From: JAITWN01 sp964384095
Lineage (GTDB): Bacteria > Pseudomonadota > Gammaproteobacteria > SZUA-140
Direction: 5' to 3'
Assembly (NCBI GenBank): GCA_964384095.1
Contig: CAYLKC010000028.1
Location: 1-21,571, forward strand
Length of the DNA stretch: 21,571 bases
The notes beneath the pieces were generated by a model that did not search any database, had not been told where the DNA came from, and was given only the letters and a program-made list of their open reading frames with translations. The first letter of the stretch is position 1. Every line of letters begins with the position of its first letter. Shown here in pieces: positions 1-9,198 of this stretch. The position numbers and the translations under genes were made by a program.

Positions 1-2
1 CC

Positions 3-842
3 CAGTTCGCGGTGCTCTCGCGACTCAAGGAGCCGGAGAACTCGAGCATCTTTTCAAAGATGCGCGTCTACGACGGCGAAAGCCTGAAGGACATCGATCC
101 GAAGGCCAAGTCCTACCAGGAATACCGCGATTACGCCGGCGTCGATGAGGGCATGTCCGGGCTGTCGACCCGTTTCGCGTTCAAGATCCTGTCCAAGGTC
201 TTCAACTATGACCACAGCGAGGTCGCCGCGAACCCGGCGCACCTGCTGTATGTGCTCGAGCAGCAGATCGAGCAGGAACAGTACCCGCCCGAGCTGGAGG
301 AGAAATATCTGTCGTTCATCAAGGGCTGGCTGGCGCCGCAGTACATCGACTTCATCGGCAAGGAGATCCAGACCGCCTACCTCGAGTCCTACTCAGAATA
401 CGGCCAGAACATCTTCGATCGCTACGTGATCTATGCCGACTACTGGATCCAGGACGAGGATTATCACGACATGGACACCGGCGAGAATTTCGATCGTGCG
501 GCGCTGAACGAGGAGCTGGAAAAGATCGAGAAGCCGGCGGGTATCAGCAACCCCAAGGACTTCCGCAATGAGATCGTCAATTTCGTCCTGCGTGCCCGCG
601 CCCAGAACAACGGCAGGAACCCGCACTGGACCAGCTACGAGAAGTTGCGCGAGGTCATCGAAAAGAAGATGTTCTCGAACACCGAGGACCTGCTGCCGGT
701 GATCTCATTCAATGCCAAATCCTCCGGCGAGGATGTCAAGAAACACCAGGAATTCGTCCGCCGCATGATGGACAAAGGCTATACGGAGAAGCAGGTGCGC
801 CTGCTGACCGAATGGTACCTGCGCGTGCGCAAATCCAGCTGA
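3..842 (+). CDS. prkA: PrkA serine protein kinase, C-terminal part (5' end outside window)
   Basis: Open from the left edge (first full codon at position 3), giving 279 residues, about the last two fifths of a family of roughly 640 residues. PrkA (YeaG in E. coli) is a stress-associated protein with an N-terminal AAA-type ATPase module and a C-terminal kinase-like domain. Only the latter is in view. Recognisable family segments include FAVLSRLKEPENSS, MRVYDGESLKDIDPKAKSY, GVDEGMSGLSTRFAFKILSK and, near the end, MDKGYTEKQVRLLTEWY. The ATP-binding motifs lie upstream of the window and cannot be assessed. The stop codon at 840-842 is 12 bases before the preferred yeaH start, so the two genes are almost certainly co-transcribed. 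The prkA-yeaH-ycgB order is the classic arrangement, RpoS-linked in enterobacteria. No frame break is seen. Confidence 0.96.
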   Translation, partial: QFAVLSRLKEPENSSIFSKMRVYDGESLKDIDPKAKSYQEYRDYAGVDEGMSGLSTRFAFKILSKVFNYDHSEVAANPAHLLYVLEQQIEQEQYPPELEEKYLSFIKGWLAPQYIDFIGKEIQTAYLESYSEYGQNIFDRYVIYADYWIQDEDYHDMDTGENFDRAALNEELEKIEKPAGISNPKDFRNEIVNFVLRARAQNNGRNPHWTSYEKLREVIEKKMFSNTEDLLPVISFNAKSSGEDVKKHQEFVRRMMDKGYTEKQVRLLTEWYLRVRKSS

Positions 843-853
843 CGACGCCGACC

Positions 854-2128
854 GTGCCGCTGATCATCGACAGGAGGCTGAACGGAAAGAACAAGAGCGC
901 CGTGAACCGGCAGCGCTTCATCCGCCGCTTCAAGGGACAGATACGCAAGGCCGTATCAGAGGCGATCAACGAACGCAGCATCACCGACATCGACAGCGGC
1001 GAGAAGATCAACATCCCGGCGCGCGACATCAGCGAGCCGACCTTCCGCCATGGCTCCGGCGGCGAGCGCGACCTGGTCCTGCCCGGCAATGATGAATACA
1101 TCGCCGGCGACCGCATCAAGCGGCCACCAGATGGCGGGGCCGGTCGAGGCAGCCGCGCCAGCCGGGACGGCGAGGGCGTCGATGACTTCGTGTTCACGCT
1201 GTCGCGCGAGGAATTCATGGAGTTCTTCTTCGAGGACCTTGCCCTCCCGGACCTGGTCAAGACCCGGCTGGCGGCGACCGTCGATCATCGCTCCGTGCGC
1301 GCCGGCTGGTCGCGCGAAGGCATCCCGTCCAACATCAACGTGATTCGTTCCCTGAAGGGCGCGCTGTCGCGCCGTGTCGCGCTGGGCGGCGCCTTCGAGC
1401 GCCACCGCGATGCGGCGCTGGCCGAACTCGAGGCATTGCGCTCCGCTCCTGACGACGGCGACGAGCAAGCGGCGCGCATTGCCGTGCTGGAGGCCGAAAT
1501 CGCCCGTCTGGACCGCAGCATCGGGGCGATCCCGTTCATCGACACCTTCGACCTCCGCTACAACAACCGCATCCGCCAGCCGCGACCGACTACGCGCGCG
1601 GTGATGTTCTGCCTGATGGACGTGTCCGGGTCGATGGACGAGGAGCGCAAGGACATTGCGAAACGCTTCTTCATCCTGCTGTATCTGTTCCTGACCCGAA
1701 ACTACGAACACACCGAGGTGGTCTTCATCCGCCACCACACCACGGCGAAGGAAGTCGACGAGCAGGAATTCTTCCATTCCCGCGAAACCGGCGGTACGGT
1801 GGTCTCCAGCGCACTGGAACTGATGCATCGGGTCATCACCGATCGATACCCGACCTCGGACTGGAATATCTACGCCGCCCAGGCATCGGACGGCGACAAC
1901 TGGAATGACGATTCGCCGTTATGCCGGCAGTTGCTCACCGAAAGACTGATGCCGCTGTTACAGTATTTTGCCTACGTCGAGATCAAGCCGGACGAGCATC
2001 AGAGCCTGTGGCGGGAATACCTCACCGTCAGGGACCGCTACCGCAACTTCGCGATGCAGAGAATCGACACGCCGGCGGACATCTACCCCGTCTTTCACAA
2101 GCTGTTCAGGAAAAAGGCCGCGGCATGA
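854..2128 (+). CDS. yeaH: YeaH/YhbH family protein (DUF444), von Willebrand A-like
   Basis: A 424-residue protein of the DUF444 family, the usual partner of PrkA. I chose the GTG at 854 because the N-terminus then reads VPLIIDRRLNGKNKS, which lines up residue for residue with the enterobacterial YeaH start, and the length matches the family (about 427). An in-frame ATG at 812 would add 14 residues unlike the family and overlap prkA by 31 bases. The C-terminal half carries a von Willebrand A-type metal-binding (MIDAS) motif DVSGSMDEE beginning at D256. The middle (about 190-230) is rich in Ala, Glu and Arg and probably helical. The molecular role of the family is not settled; a part in PrkA-linked stress responses is inferred from conserved neighbourhood. 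No strong Shine-Dalgarno is visible, so coupling to prkA translation is likely. The stop overlaps the ycgB start in ATGA at 2125-2128. Confidence 0.95.
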   Translation: MPLIIDRRLNGKNKSAVNRQRFIRRFKGQIRKAVSEAINERSITDIDSGEKINIPARDISEPTFRHGSGGERDLVLPGNDEYIAGDRIKRPPDGGAGRGSRASRDGEGVDDFVFTLSREEFMEFFFEDLALPDLVKTRLAATVDHRSVRAGWSREGIPSNINVIRSLKGALSRRVALGGAFERHRDAALAELEALRSAPDDGDEQAARIAVLEAEIARLDRSIGAIPFIDTFDLRYNNRIRQPRPTTRAVMFCLMDVSGSMDEERKDIAKRFFILLYLFLTRNYEHTEVVFIRHHTTAKEVDEQEFFHSRETGGTVVSSALELMHRVITDRYPTSDWNIYAAQASDGDNWNDDSPLCRQLLTERLMPLLQYFAYVEIKPDEHQSLWREYLTVRDRYRNFAMQRIDTPADIYPVFHKLFRKKAAA

Positions 2129-3618
2129 CCACGCGCTACCTCTCGGAGTCGCCGGAGTGGACCTTCGAGCTGATCGAACGCTATGAACAGGAGATCGGAC
2201 GCGTCGCCGCCGACTTCGGCCTCGATACCTGGCCCAACCAGATCGAGGTCATCAGCGCCGAGCAGATGATGGACGCCTATTCCTCGATCGGCATGCCTGT
2301 CAGCTATCATCACTGGTCCTTTGGCAAGCAGTTTCTGAGCGTGGAGCAGCGTTACCGCCGCGGCCATATGGGACTTGCCTACGAGATCGTCATCAATTCG
2401 AACCCCTGCATCGCCTACCTGATGGAGGAGAACAGCATGATGATGCAGGCGCTGGTGATCGCCCACGCCTCCTTCGGTCACAACTCCTTCTTCAAGGGAA
2501 ATTACCTGTTTCGCACCTGGACCAGCGCCGATGCCATCATCGACTATCTTCTGTTCGCGCGTAACTATATTGCCGAATGCGAGCGTCGCCACGGCGAGGA
2601 ACAGGTCGAGCTGTTTCTCGACTCCTGTCATGCGCTGATGAACTACGGTGTCGACCGCTACAAACGTCCCGCCCCCTTATCCGCCAGGGAAGAGGCGCAA
2701 CGCCAGCAGGAACGCGAGGCCTATCTGCAGATGCAGATCAACGACCTGTGGCGCACGATCCCGAAGCGGGAAACGGCGGCAAGCGCCGGCGCGGCCGCGC
2801 GCTTCCCGGCTGAGCCACAGGAAAACCTGCTCTATTTCATCGAGAAGAACGCGCCCCTGCTGAAGCCGTGGCAGCGCGAACTCGTGCGTATCGTGCGCAA
2901 GATGGCCCAGTACTTCTACCCCCAGCGCCAGACCCAGGTCATGAACGAGGGTTGGGCGACCTTCTGGCACTACACGATCATCAACCGGCTTTATGAAGAA
3001 GGCCTGGTCAATGACAGCTTCATGCTGGAATTCCTCCAAACCCACACCAATGTGATCTATCAGCCGCCCTACAACAGCGAATACTACAGCGGCGTCAACC
3101 CCTACGCACTCGGTTTCAGCATGATGCGGGACATCCGCCGCATCTGCGAGGACCCGACCGATGAAGACCGGCGCTGGTTCCCGGACATCGCCGGCAGCGA
3201 CTGGCGCAGGACCCTGGACTTCGCGATGCGGAATTTCAAGGACGAGAGCTTCATTGCCCAATACCTGTCACCGCGACTGATGCGGGAAATGAAACTCTTC
3301 AGCGTGCTCGACGACGATCGCAGGCGCAAGCTGGAGGTCACCGCAATCCACGACGACGCCGGTTACCGCCAGGTCCGTACGGCGCTTGCCGAGCAATACA
3401 ATACTGGCAGCAACGAACCCGACATCCAGGTCTGGGACGTCAGGCGCGAAGGCGACCGCTCCCTGACTCTCAGGCATACCCAGCACCGCCGGCGGCCGCT
3501 GCACGCGAACCTCGACGAGGTGCTCCGGCATGTCGTCCGCCTGTGGGGGTTCGATGTCCGGCTCGACGTCGTCGATGCCGACGGGCATGTCATCCGCACG
3601 CATGAATGCGCTGCCTGA
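2125..3618 (+). CDS. ycgB: SpoVR family protein (YcgB)
   Basis: 497 residues starting at the ATG of the ATGA overlap with yeaH (enterobacterial YcgB is about 510). The reading frame is open further upstream, but that part lies over yeaH in another frame and has no family resemblance. SpoVR hallmarks seen here are PVSYHHWSFGKQF near residue 60, EIVINSNPCIAYLMEENS, AHASFGHNSFFKGNYLF, MNEGWATFWHYTI and NPYALGFSMMRDIRRI. The many conserved His, Glu and Asn residues in these blocks suggest metal binding, but that is inference and no activity is established. The name comes from a Bacillus spore-cortex gene; in non-sporulating proteobacteria the gene travels with prkA and yeaH, as here. It is the last gene of the trio, with 91 bases before the next gene. 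Confidence 0.95.
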   Translation: MTTRYLSESPEWTFELIERYEQEIGRVAADFGLDTWPNQIEVISAEQMMDAYSSIGMPVSYHHWSFGKQFLSVEQRYRRGHMGLAYEIVINSNPCIAYLMEENSMMMQALVIAHASFGHNSFFKGNYLFRTWTSADAIIDYLLFARNYIAECERRHGEEQVELFLDSCHALMNYGVDRYKRPAPLSAREEAQRQQEREAYLQMQINDLWRTIPKRETAASAGAAARFPAEPQENLLYFIEKNAPLLKPWQRELVRIVRKMAQYFYPQRQTQVMNEGWATFWHYTIINRLYEEGLVNDSFMLEFLQTHTNVIYQPPYNSEYYSGVNPYALGFSMMRDIRRICEDPTDEDRRWFPDIAGSDWRRTLDFAMRNFKDESFIAQYLSPRLMREMKLFSVLDDDRRRKLEVTAIHDDAGYRQVRTALAEQYNTGSNEPDIQVWDVRREGDRSLTLRHTQHRRRPLHANLDEVLRHVVRLWGFDVRLDVVDADGHVIRTHECAA

Positions 3619-3632
3619 CCGCTGCTGACCCT

Positions 3633-3646
3633 GCCGGCGCCCCGGC
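3633..3646 (+). terminator. Possible hairpin after ycgB
   Basis: GCCGG-CGCC-CCGGC forms a 5-bp all-GC stem with a 4-base loop, beginning 15 bases after the ycgB stop. No T-run follows, so it is at best a weak intrinsic terminator. It lies in the 91-base gap between the prkA trio and tamA, where a transcription break is expected. Confidence 0.25.
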
Positions 3647-3697
3647 GCCATCCTGTCGCCGCGGGCAGCGGCGGCCACGAAGCGCCGTGATCCGATC

Positions 3698-3703
3698 TAT
3701 AAT
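3698..3703 (+). promoter_or_regulatory. Perfect -10 box (TATAAT) for tamA, possibly leaderless
   Basis: TATAAT ends only six bases before the tamA ATG at 3710. With a normal discriminator length, transcription would start on or within a base or two of the ATG, predicting a leaderless mRNA. No good -35 hexamer is seen 16-18 bases upstream. In such GC-rich sequence a perfect TATAAT right before an operon is unlikely to be chance, but the start site is inferred. Confidence 0.6.
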
Positions 3704-3709
3704 AGGCCG

Positions 3710-5443
3710 ATGCCGAGACATCTCCTCACAGGATTGTTGCTGTCACTGGCATCGATGGCGGCCTGGCCGCAAACCCCGGAACTGGAGATCGAGATCAGCG
3801 GCATCTCCGGCGAGATGCTCGCCAATGTCCAGGCCGGCCTCAGCCTGTATCTCCAGCGCAATCACCCCCTGCTCGGCGAATCGCTGATCCGCCGCCATCA
3901 TCGCAATGCCCCGGCCGAGATCCGCAAGGCACTCGAGCCCTTTGGTTACTACCGCGCCGTGACCGACCTCTCTCTGGAACAGGATGGTGATCGCTGGCGC
4001 GCGCGTTATCACATCGACCCCGGCGAGCCTGTCCGCATTCGCACGCTCGACCTGCGCATCGAAGGACCCGGCGCCGGGGACCCGGCCTTTGCCCGCTGGC
4101 GCGCCCGCTGGCCGCTACCCACCGGCGAGCCCTTGCGCCACCGCGATTATGAGGACGCCAAGGGGCGGTTGCTGCAGATCGGGCGCGAACGCGGTTATGT
4201 CGAAGGGGCTCTGGTCGCACACCGCATCACCGTTGATCCCGCGGCCGGCCATGCCGACATCGAAATGCGCTATCTCACCGGGCCGCGCTATGCCTTCGGC
4301 GAGATCACGATAGACCAGGAGGCCTTTGACGAGGGATTCCTGCGCCGCTTCCTGACCTTTGGCAGCGGCGACCCCTACGACGCGTCGCAATTGCTTGCGC
4401 TGCGCCGTTCGCTGGCAGACAGTGACTATTTCGAGCGCGCGGACGTCATGCCGATGCATGAGCTGGCTGCGGATGAGCGCATTCCTGTGCAGATCGTGCT
4501 ACGGCCGCGCAAGCGCAAGCTCTATACCGCCGGCCTCGGTTACTCCACCGACACCGGGGCGCGCGGTCGACTCGGCTTCGAGGAGCGCCGCGCCAATGCC
4601 CGCGGCCATCGCTATGGCAGCACCCTGCGCGTCTCAGAGATCGGGTCCAGCCTGAGCGCGCGCTATTACGTCCCGCTCGAGCGACCGGTGACCGACATCC
4701 TCACCTGGAGTTTCATCGTCCTCGACGAGGAGACCGACACCACCGACCGCACCACGGCTTCGATCGGCGCCGACATCACCCAGCAGACCGGCAAGTGGCT
4801 GCGGTCGACCAGCCTGAGCTACGAGCATGAACGCTTCACGGTCGCCGGCGTCGAGGAACGCAGCCTGTTGCTGATCCCGGGCATCCGCTGGCAACGCGTC
4901 AATGCCGATCAGCGCATCCAGACGCGGCGGGGCTGGATCTTCAGCATCGGCTTTCGCGGCGCTGCCGAGCAGGTGTTCTCCGACGCCTCCTTCCTGCAGA
5001 CCCGCACCCAGGGCAAATACATCACCGGTGTCAGCGAGCGCAGCCGCCTGCTGCTGCGCGCCTCCGCCGGCGTAAGCTGGACGCCGGAGTTCGCCGAGCT
5101 GCCGACCTCGCAACGCTTCTTTGCCGGTGGCGATCAGAGCGTACGCGGCTATGCCTACAACTCGCTCGGCCCGGAAGACGAACTCGGCCGCGTCGTCGGC
5201 GGCCGTCACCTGCTGGTCGGCAGTGTCGAATATGAGTTCGACATCCTGCCACGCACCGCGATCGCCGTATTCTACGATGCCGGCAACGCCTTCAACGGTA
5301 ATGACTTCGAGGGACAGTCCGGCGCCGGCGCCGGACTGCGCTGGAAGACGCCGATCGGCGCCATCCGACTCGACTTCGCCCAGGCACTGAGCAAGGACGG
5401 ACGCCCCTGGCGCCTGCACCTGACCCTGGGGCCGGACCTGTGA
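3710..5443 (+). CDS. tamA: TamA, Omp85-family outer membrane translocation/assembly protein
   Basis: 577 residues, the usual TamA length. A signal peptide with hydrophobic core LLTGLLLSLASMAA opens the protein. Three POTRA-like repeats follow (about 24-100, 105-180, 190-265), the first ending in the typical KALEPFGYY. Then comes a 16-strand-type beta barrel with the Omp85 L6 motif VRGY at 478-481 and a last strand ending WRLHLTLGPDL, comparable to the GPEL ending of E. coli TamA. With TamB it forms a trans-envelope module implicated in insertion of outer membrane proteins and in lipid transport between the membranes. It is the first gene of the tamA-tamB-HAD-fusion operon; its stop overlaps the tamB start (GTGA, 5440-5443). 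The alternative, a generic BamA-like protein, is ruled out by having three rather than five POTRA domains and by the tamB neighbour. Confidence 0.95.
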   Translation: MPRHLLTGLLLSLASMAAWPQTPELEIEISGISGEMLANVQAGLSLYLQRNHPLLGESLIRRHHRNAPAEIRKALEPFGYYRAVTDLSLEQDGDRWRARYHIDPGEPVRIRTLDLRIEGPGAGDPAFARWRARWPLPTGEPLRHRDYEDAKGRLLQIGRERGYVEGALVAHRITVDPAAGHADIEMRYLTGPRYAFGEITIDQEAFDEGFLRRFLTFGSGDPYDASQLLALRRSLADSDYFERADVMPMHELAADERIPVQIVLRPRKRKLYTAGLGYSTDTGARGRLGFEERRANARGHRYGSTLRVSEIGSSLSARYYVPLERPVTDILTWSFIVLDEETDTTDRTTASIGADITQQTGKWLRSTSLSYEHERFTVAGVEERSLLLIPGIRWQRVNADQRIQTRRGWIFSIGFRGAAEQVFSDASFLQTRTQGKYITGVSERSRLLLRASAGVSWTPEFAELPTSQRFFAGGDQSVRGYAYNSLGPEDELGRVVGGRHLLVGSVEYEFDILPRTAIAVFYDAGNAFNGNDFEGQSGAGAGLRWKTPIGAIRLDFAQALSKDGRPWRLHLTLGPDL

Positions 5444-8400
5444 GACGGCTTGCGCGCTGGTCACCGCTGTTTGCGCTGCTGCTCGTCGCAGTACTGACGA
5501 TCGCGCTGCTCACGACCGGCACTGGACTGCGCCTGGGCTACCGACTGGCGCAACCGTGGATACCTGGTGACTTCGGCGTAGACGAATTGCACGGCCGTCT
5601 GCTCGGGCCGATCGAACTTTCGGGGCTGCGATTTCATGACCGCGACACCGATATCCGCATCGGCCGGCTGACACTCGACTGGCGGCCGCGCGCCCTGCTC
5701 GGCGGTCGCCTTGCTATCAGCAATGTGCGGATCGACGATGTCGAGGTCAGGCTGACGCCGGCGCCGGCGAAAGAGCCCCCGCGCGCCGGGCCGTCAGCGG
5801 GTGACTTCGCGCTGGCCATGCCGGTACGCGTCACGGTCGAGGACCTCGATCTGCGCGCCGCGACGCTGTGGCTGCCGGATCGCGAAGCGATGACACTGGA
5901 TCGCCTCTCGCTGCGCGCCGATGCGCGTGACGACGCGCTGGCGATCGATGCCTTGCGTATCGAGGCGATGGGTTTCAGCGTCAACGCCGAGGGCCGGTTG
6001 CCACTGGCGTCGGACGGTCCGCTGCGCCTCGCCGCGAGCTTCAGCGGCGACATCGACGGCCAGGCCGTGCGCGGTAATGCAGCGCTGTCCGGCACCCCGG
6101 CCAGGATCGAGGCGCAACTCGCGCTCGACAGCCCGATCGGGGCGCTCGGCGAGGCCGTCGTCGAGCCGCTGGCAGGACCTCCGCGCTGGCGGGCCTCTGC
6201 CGGCGTCGACCCGTTCCTGTTGTCCGAGGTACTCGCGAATGGCCGACCGCTGCGCATCCGCGCGGCCGAGGTCGAGGCCGCCGGCACTGGCGCCGAGCTC
6301 GACGCGCGTGGACACCTCGCGGTCAGCGATGACGAATTCGGCGCCTGGGGTGTGGACTTCGACGGCAGTATCGACGGCGGACATCGCGAGTTGCGGCGCA
6401 TCGACATCGCCGCGCTCGACGGCGATACCCGCCTCACCGGCCGCGCCTCACATGCCGCCGCTGATGATCGCTTCGAGATCGCACTGGCCTGGGAACGACT
6501 TGCCTGGCCGCCGACCGGCGAGGCACAGGCCCGCAGCCCGAACGGCGAGGCGACGCTCACCGGCCGTCCCGACGACTATCGATTCACCACGACCGGACAC
6601 TGGCAGATCGCGGAACTGCCGCCAATGGCGCTCGCAATCGACGGCCAGGGCAATCGCGACGGCGTCGAGATCGGCGATATGCACGGCGACTTCCTCGACG
6701 GGCAGTGGCGCGGCGCGGGTCGCATCGACTGGCAGCCGGCGCTGCGCTGGGCCTTCACGCTGTCGGCCGACGGCGTCGATCCCGCGCCGCTCCATGCCGG
6801 AGTCGCGGGCCGCCTGGACGGGCGGATGCGCATCGACGGCGGCTTCGATGACCACCTGTCGCTTGCGATGGATCTCGAGTCGCTGGCCGGTGAGCTGCGC
6901 GGCCATCCCTTCGATGCCCGCGCCCGCATCGGCGTCGAGGCCGGCACGATCGACATCGAGGACCTGGCGGTGCGCTCCGGCGAAATCGATCTGCAGGGCA
7001 ACGCGCGCTTCAATGAACACTGGGATATCGCCTGGCGCCTCGACGCCGGGGATTTTGGCGCACTACTCCCGGACCTGGGCGGCACCGCGCGATCGCAGGG
7101 CACGCTGAACGGCCCGCGCGACGCCCTGCGCGCAAGGTTCTCGATCGATGCCGAAGGGCTGACCTGGGATGAGCACGCAGCCGGCCAGCTCGGGCTGGCG
7201 GCCGATCTCTCGCTCGACAGCAAAGGCCGGTGGCAGGTCTCGCTGACGGCCGATGACGTGTACGCCGCCGGTCAGGCGCTTGGCCGCGTCTCGCTCGACA
7301 GCGCCGGCATGACCCGTGATCACGACGCCGTGCTGCGCATCGAACACCCCGATCACCGCTTCGAGCAACTGCTCGCCGGCGCGCTGGAAGGCGACCGCTA
7401 TCACGCACGCCTGTTCGACGGGCAGCTGGAGCAGAAGGACGTCGGCGCCTGGTCGCAACACGCCGAGGCCATCCTCTCGGTCGAGCGGGACGAGGCGATA
7501 CTCGAGGACTACTGCCTGCGGCAGGCAGCATCCGAGATCTGCGCCGGCGCGAACCGTGACGGCGCATCACTCGCAGGCCGCCTCGACTGGCGGGCCTTCG
7601 ATCTCGCCCGGCTGAATCCCTGGCTACCGAACCCCCGCGCCCGCCTCGACGGCGCGACCCGCGGGACCGCCGAGTTCCAGCTCCGCACCGGCCGACTCGC
7701 TCACCTGCGGCTCGAGGCCCATGGCGGAGCGGGCGCCCTGCGTTATCCGTTGCCACCGCACGGCGAGATGCATGCGCTGGAATTCGAGTCGATCGCACTG
7801 AACGCCGACGCCGATGACGTAGAGGGACTGCGCGCAGCGTTCCTCCTCGCGCTCAATGACCGCGAGCGCCTCGATGCTGAACTCGTCCTGCCCGACTGGC
7901 GCGCGACGTCGCCGCTGCCCGCCCCGGAGGATGCGCTGCAGGCGCGGATCGGCATCGAACTGCGCGATCTCACGCCAGTGGCGCTGATGCTGCCCGAGTG
8001 GCAAGCCGGCGACGGCGCGATCAGCGCGGCTATCGACATCGGCGGTACGGTCGGTACGCCGCACATCGACGGCTCGATGCAGGCGCGACTCGACCACCTC
8101 GTATTCACGCGCTTCGGCATCAGGCTCGATGAGATCGGGATCGACACCCGCATCCGCGACAACGACTGGACGCTGACGGGCGGCGCACGCATGGACGAGG
8201 GCAGGTTCAGCCTCGATGGCCGGGGCACGGCGCGGACGGCCACCGACTGGCGCGGTGAGGTCGCGCTGAACGGGGAGGATCTCCGGCTGCTGCGCATGCC
8301 GACTGCAGAGATCACCGCGACGCCGGCGCTGACGGTACGCGTCGATCCACGTGAACTGGTATTCGGCGGCAGCCTGCTGATCCCGCGCGCGCGACTGGAG

Positions 8401-9198
8401 CCGGTCGCCCCCGAACCGGTCACGCCGGTCTCCGCGGACGTGGTCATCGCGGGCGCGCCGGAACCGGAGCAGCCGCCGGCGCCGTTCGATGTCCACGGGC
8501 GCATGGAACTCATCCTCGGTGACCAGGTCCGGCTGACCGGCATGGGCTTCGAGGGCCGACTCACCGGGCGCCTGCTGATGATGCTCGAGCGCGACGGCAG
8601 CCTCAATGGCCAGGGCGAGATCCGCGTCGCGGACGGACGCTATCGCGCCTATGGCCAGAACCTGTCGATCACCCAGGGGCGTGTACTCTATGCCGGCGGA
8701 CCGCTCGACAATCCCGCGATCGACATCATCGCCTCGCGCATGCGTGGCGAGATCGAGGTCGGCGTGCGCGTGACCGGGACCGCGGAGCAGCCGCAGGTCG
8801 CCCTGTTCTCCAACCCGGCGATGGATGATGCCGATGTCCTGTCCTATCTGATCATCGGCCGACCGATGGACCAGGCCGGCGAAGGTGATGGCCAGATGCT
8901 GCACCAGGCCGCGACCTCAGTCGCACTGGTCGGCGGCGAGGCGCTGGCGGAACGCATCTCGGAGCGCTTCGACATCGCCGAGGTCTCGATCGAGGCCGGC
9001 GATGATGCCGCCGATACCGCGCTGGTACTCGGCCGCGCACTGTCGCGGCGACTCTACGTCCGCTACATTCAGGGCCTGGTCGAAAATACCAATGCCTTCC
9101 AGTTGCGCTACCAGCTCAGTGACAAGTGGACGATCGAGACCGAAAGCGGCACGCGCGCGGGCGCGGGCGCTGATATCCTCTATACTCTCGAACGATGA
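5440..9198 (+). CDS. tamB: TamB, AsmA-like translocation and assembly module protein
   Basis: 1252 residues from a GTG inside the tamA stop; E. coli TamB is about 1259. Residues about 8-27 form one hydrophobic inner-membrane anchor (SPLFALLLVAVLTIALLTTG). The long remainder is a periplasmic stretch of alternating beta strands, the repetitive AsmA/VPS13-like hydrophobic groove. A cysteine pair about ten residues apart (YCLRQAASEICAG, near residue 690) matches the paired cysteines often found mid-TamB. The C-terminal TamB domain (DUF490) is clear: RVLYAGGPLDNPAIDI, VTGTAEQPQVALFSNPAM, DVLSYLIIGRP, and the terminal YQLSDKWTIETESG followed by GADILYTLER. It reaches across the periplasm to TamA. 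Its stop overlaps the next start in ATGA (9195-9198), so the HAD phosphatase is probably translated by coupling. Confidence 0.95.
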   Translation: MRRLARWSPLFALLLVAVLTIALLTTGTGLRLGYRLAQPWIPGDFGVDELHGRLLGPIELSGLRFHDRDTDIRIGRLTLDWRPRALLGGRLAISNVRIDDVEVRLTPAPAKEPPRAGPSAGDFALAMPVRVTVEDLDLRAATLWLPDREAMTLDRLSLRADARDDALAIDALRIEAMGFSVNAEGRLPLASDGPLRLAASFSGDIDGQAVRGNAALSGTPARIEAQLALDSPIGALGEAVVEPLAGPPRWRASAGVDPFLLSEVLANGRPLRIRAAEVEAAGTGAELDARGHLAVSDDEFGAWGVDFDGSIDGGHRELRRIDIAALDGDTRLTGRASHAAADDRFEIALAWERLAWPPTGEAQARSPNGEATLTGRPDDYRFTTTGHWQIAELPPMALAIDGQGNRDGVEIGDMHGDFLDGQWRGAGRIDWQPALRWAFTLSADGVDPAPLHAGVAGRLDGRMRIDGGFDDHLSLAMDLESLAGELRGHPFDARARIGVEAGTIDIEDLAVRSGEIDLQGNARFNEHWDIAWRLDAGDFGALLPDLGGTARSQGTLNGPRDALRARFSIDAEGLTWDEHAAGQLGLAADLSLDSKGRWQVSLTADDVYAAGQALGRVSLDSAGMTRDHDAVLRIEHPDHRFEQLLAGALEGDRYHARLFDGQLEQKDVGAWSQHAEAILSVERDEAILEDYCLRQAASEICAGANRDGASLAGRLDWRAFDLARLNPWLPNPRARLDGATRGTAEFQLRTGRLAHLRLEAHGGAGALRYPLPPHGEMHALEFESIALNADADDVEGLRAAFLLALNDRERLDAELVLPDWRATSPLPAPEDALQARIGIELRDLTPVALMLPEWQAGDGAISAAIDIGGTVGTPHIDGSMQARLDHLVFTRFGIRLDEIGIDTRIRDNDWTLTGGARMDEGRFSLDGRGTARTATDWRGEVALNGEDLRLLRMPTAEITATPALTVRVDPRELVFGGSLLIPRARLEPVAPEPVTPVSADVVIAGAPEPEQPPAPFDVHGRMELILGDQVRLTGMGFEGRLTGRLLMMLERDGSLNGQGEIRVADGRYRAYGQNLSITQGRVLYAGGPLDNPAIDIIASRMRGEIEVGVRVTGTAEQPQVALFSNPAMDDADVLSYLIIGRPMDQAGEGDGQMLHQAATSVALVGGEALAERISERFDIAEVSIEAGDDAADTALVLGRALSRRLYVRYIQGLVENTNAFQLRYQLSDKWTIETESGTRAGAGADILYTLER

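Noticed and set aside
812..853. Longer yeaH start at ATG 812
   Set aside because: The added 14 residues are unlike the family and encode over prkA; GTG 854 aligns exactly with known YeaH N-termini.
1921..2124. Upstream extension of the ycgB frame
   Set aside because: It overlaps yeaH codons in another frame and lacks SpoVR similarity; the ATGA overlap start gives the right length.
4634..5464. Long minus-strand open frame opposite tamA
   Set aside because: Shadow of the TamA barrel; no domain and no start signal.
7624..8904. Long minus-strand open frame opposite tamB
   Set aside because: Shadow of the TamB domain; composition is Arg/Asp/Ala-rich with no motif.
9181..9186. TATACT just before the HAD start as a promoter
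   Set aside because: These bases encode the conserved end of TamB (LYTLER), so the match may be forced by the protein; no -35 is seen.
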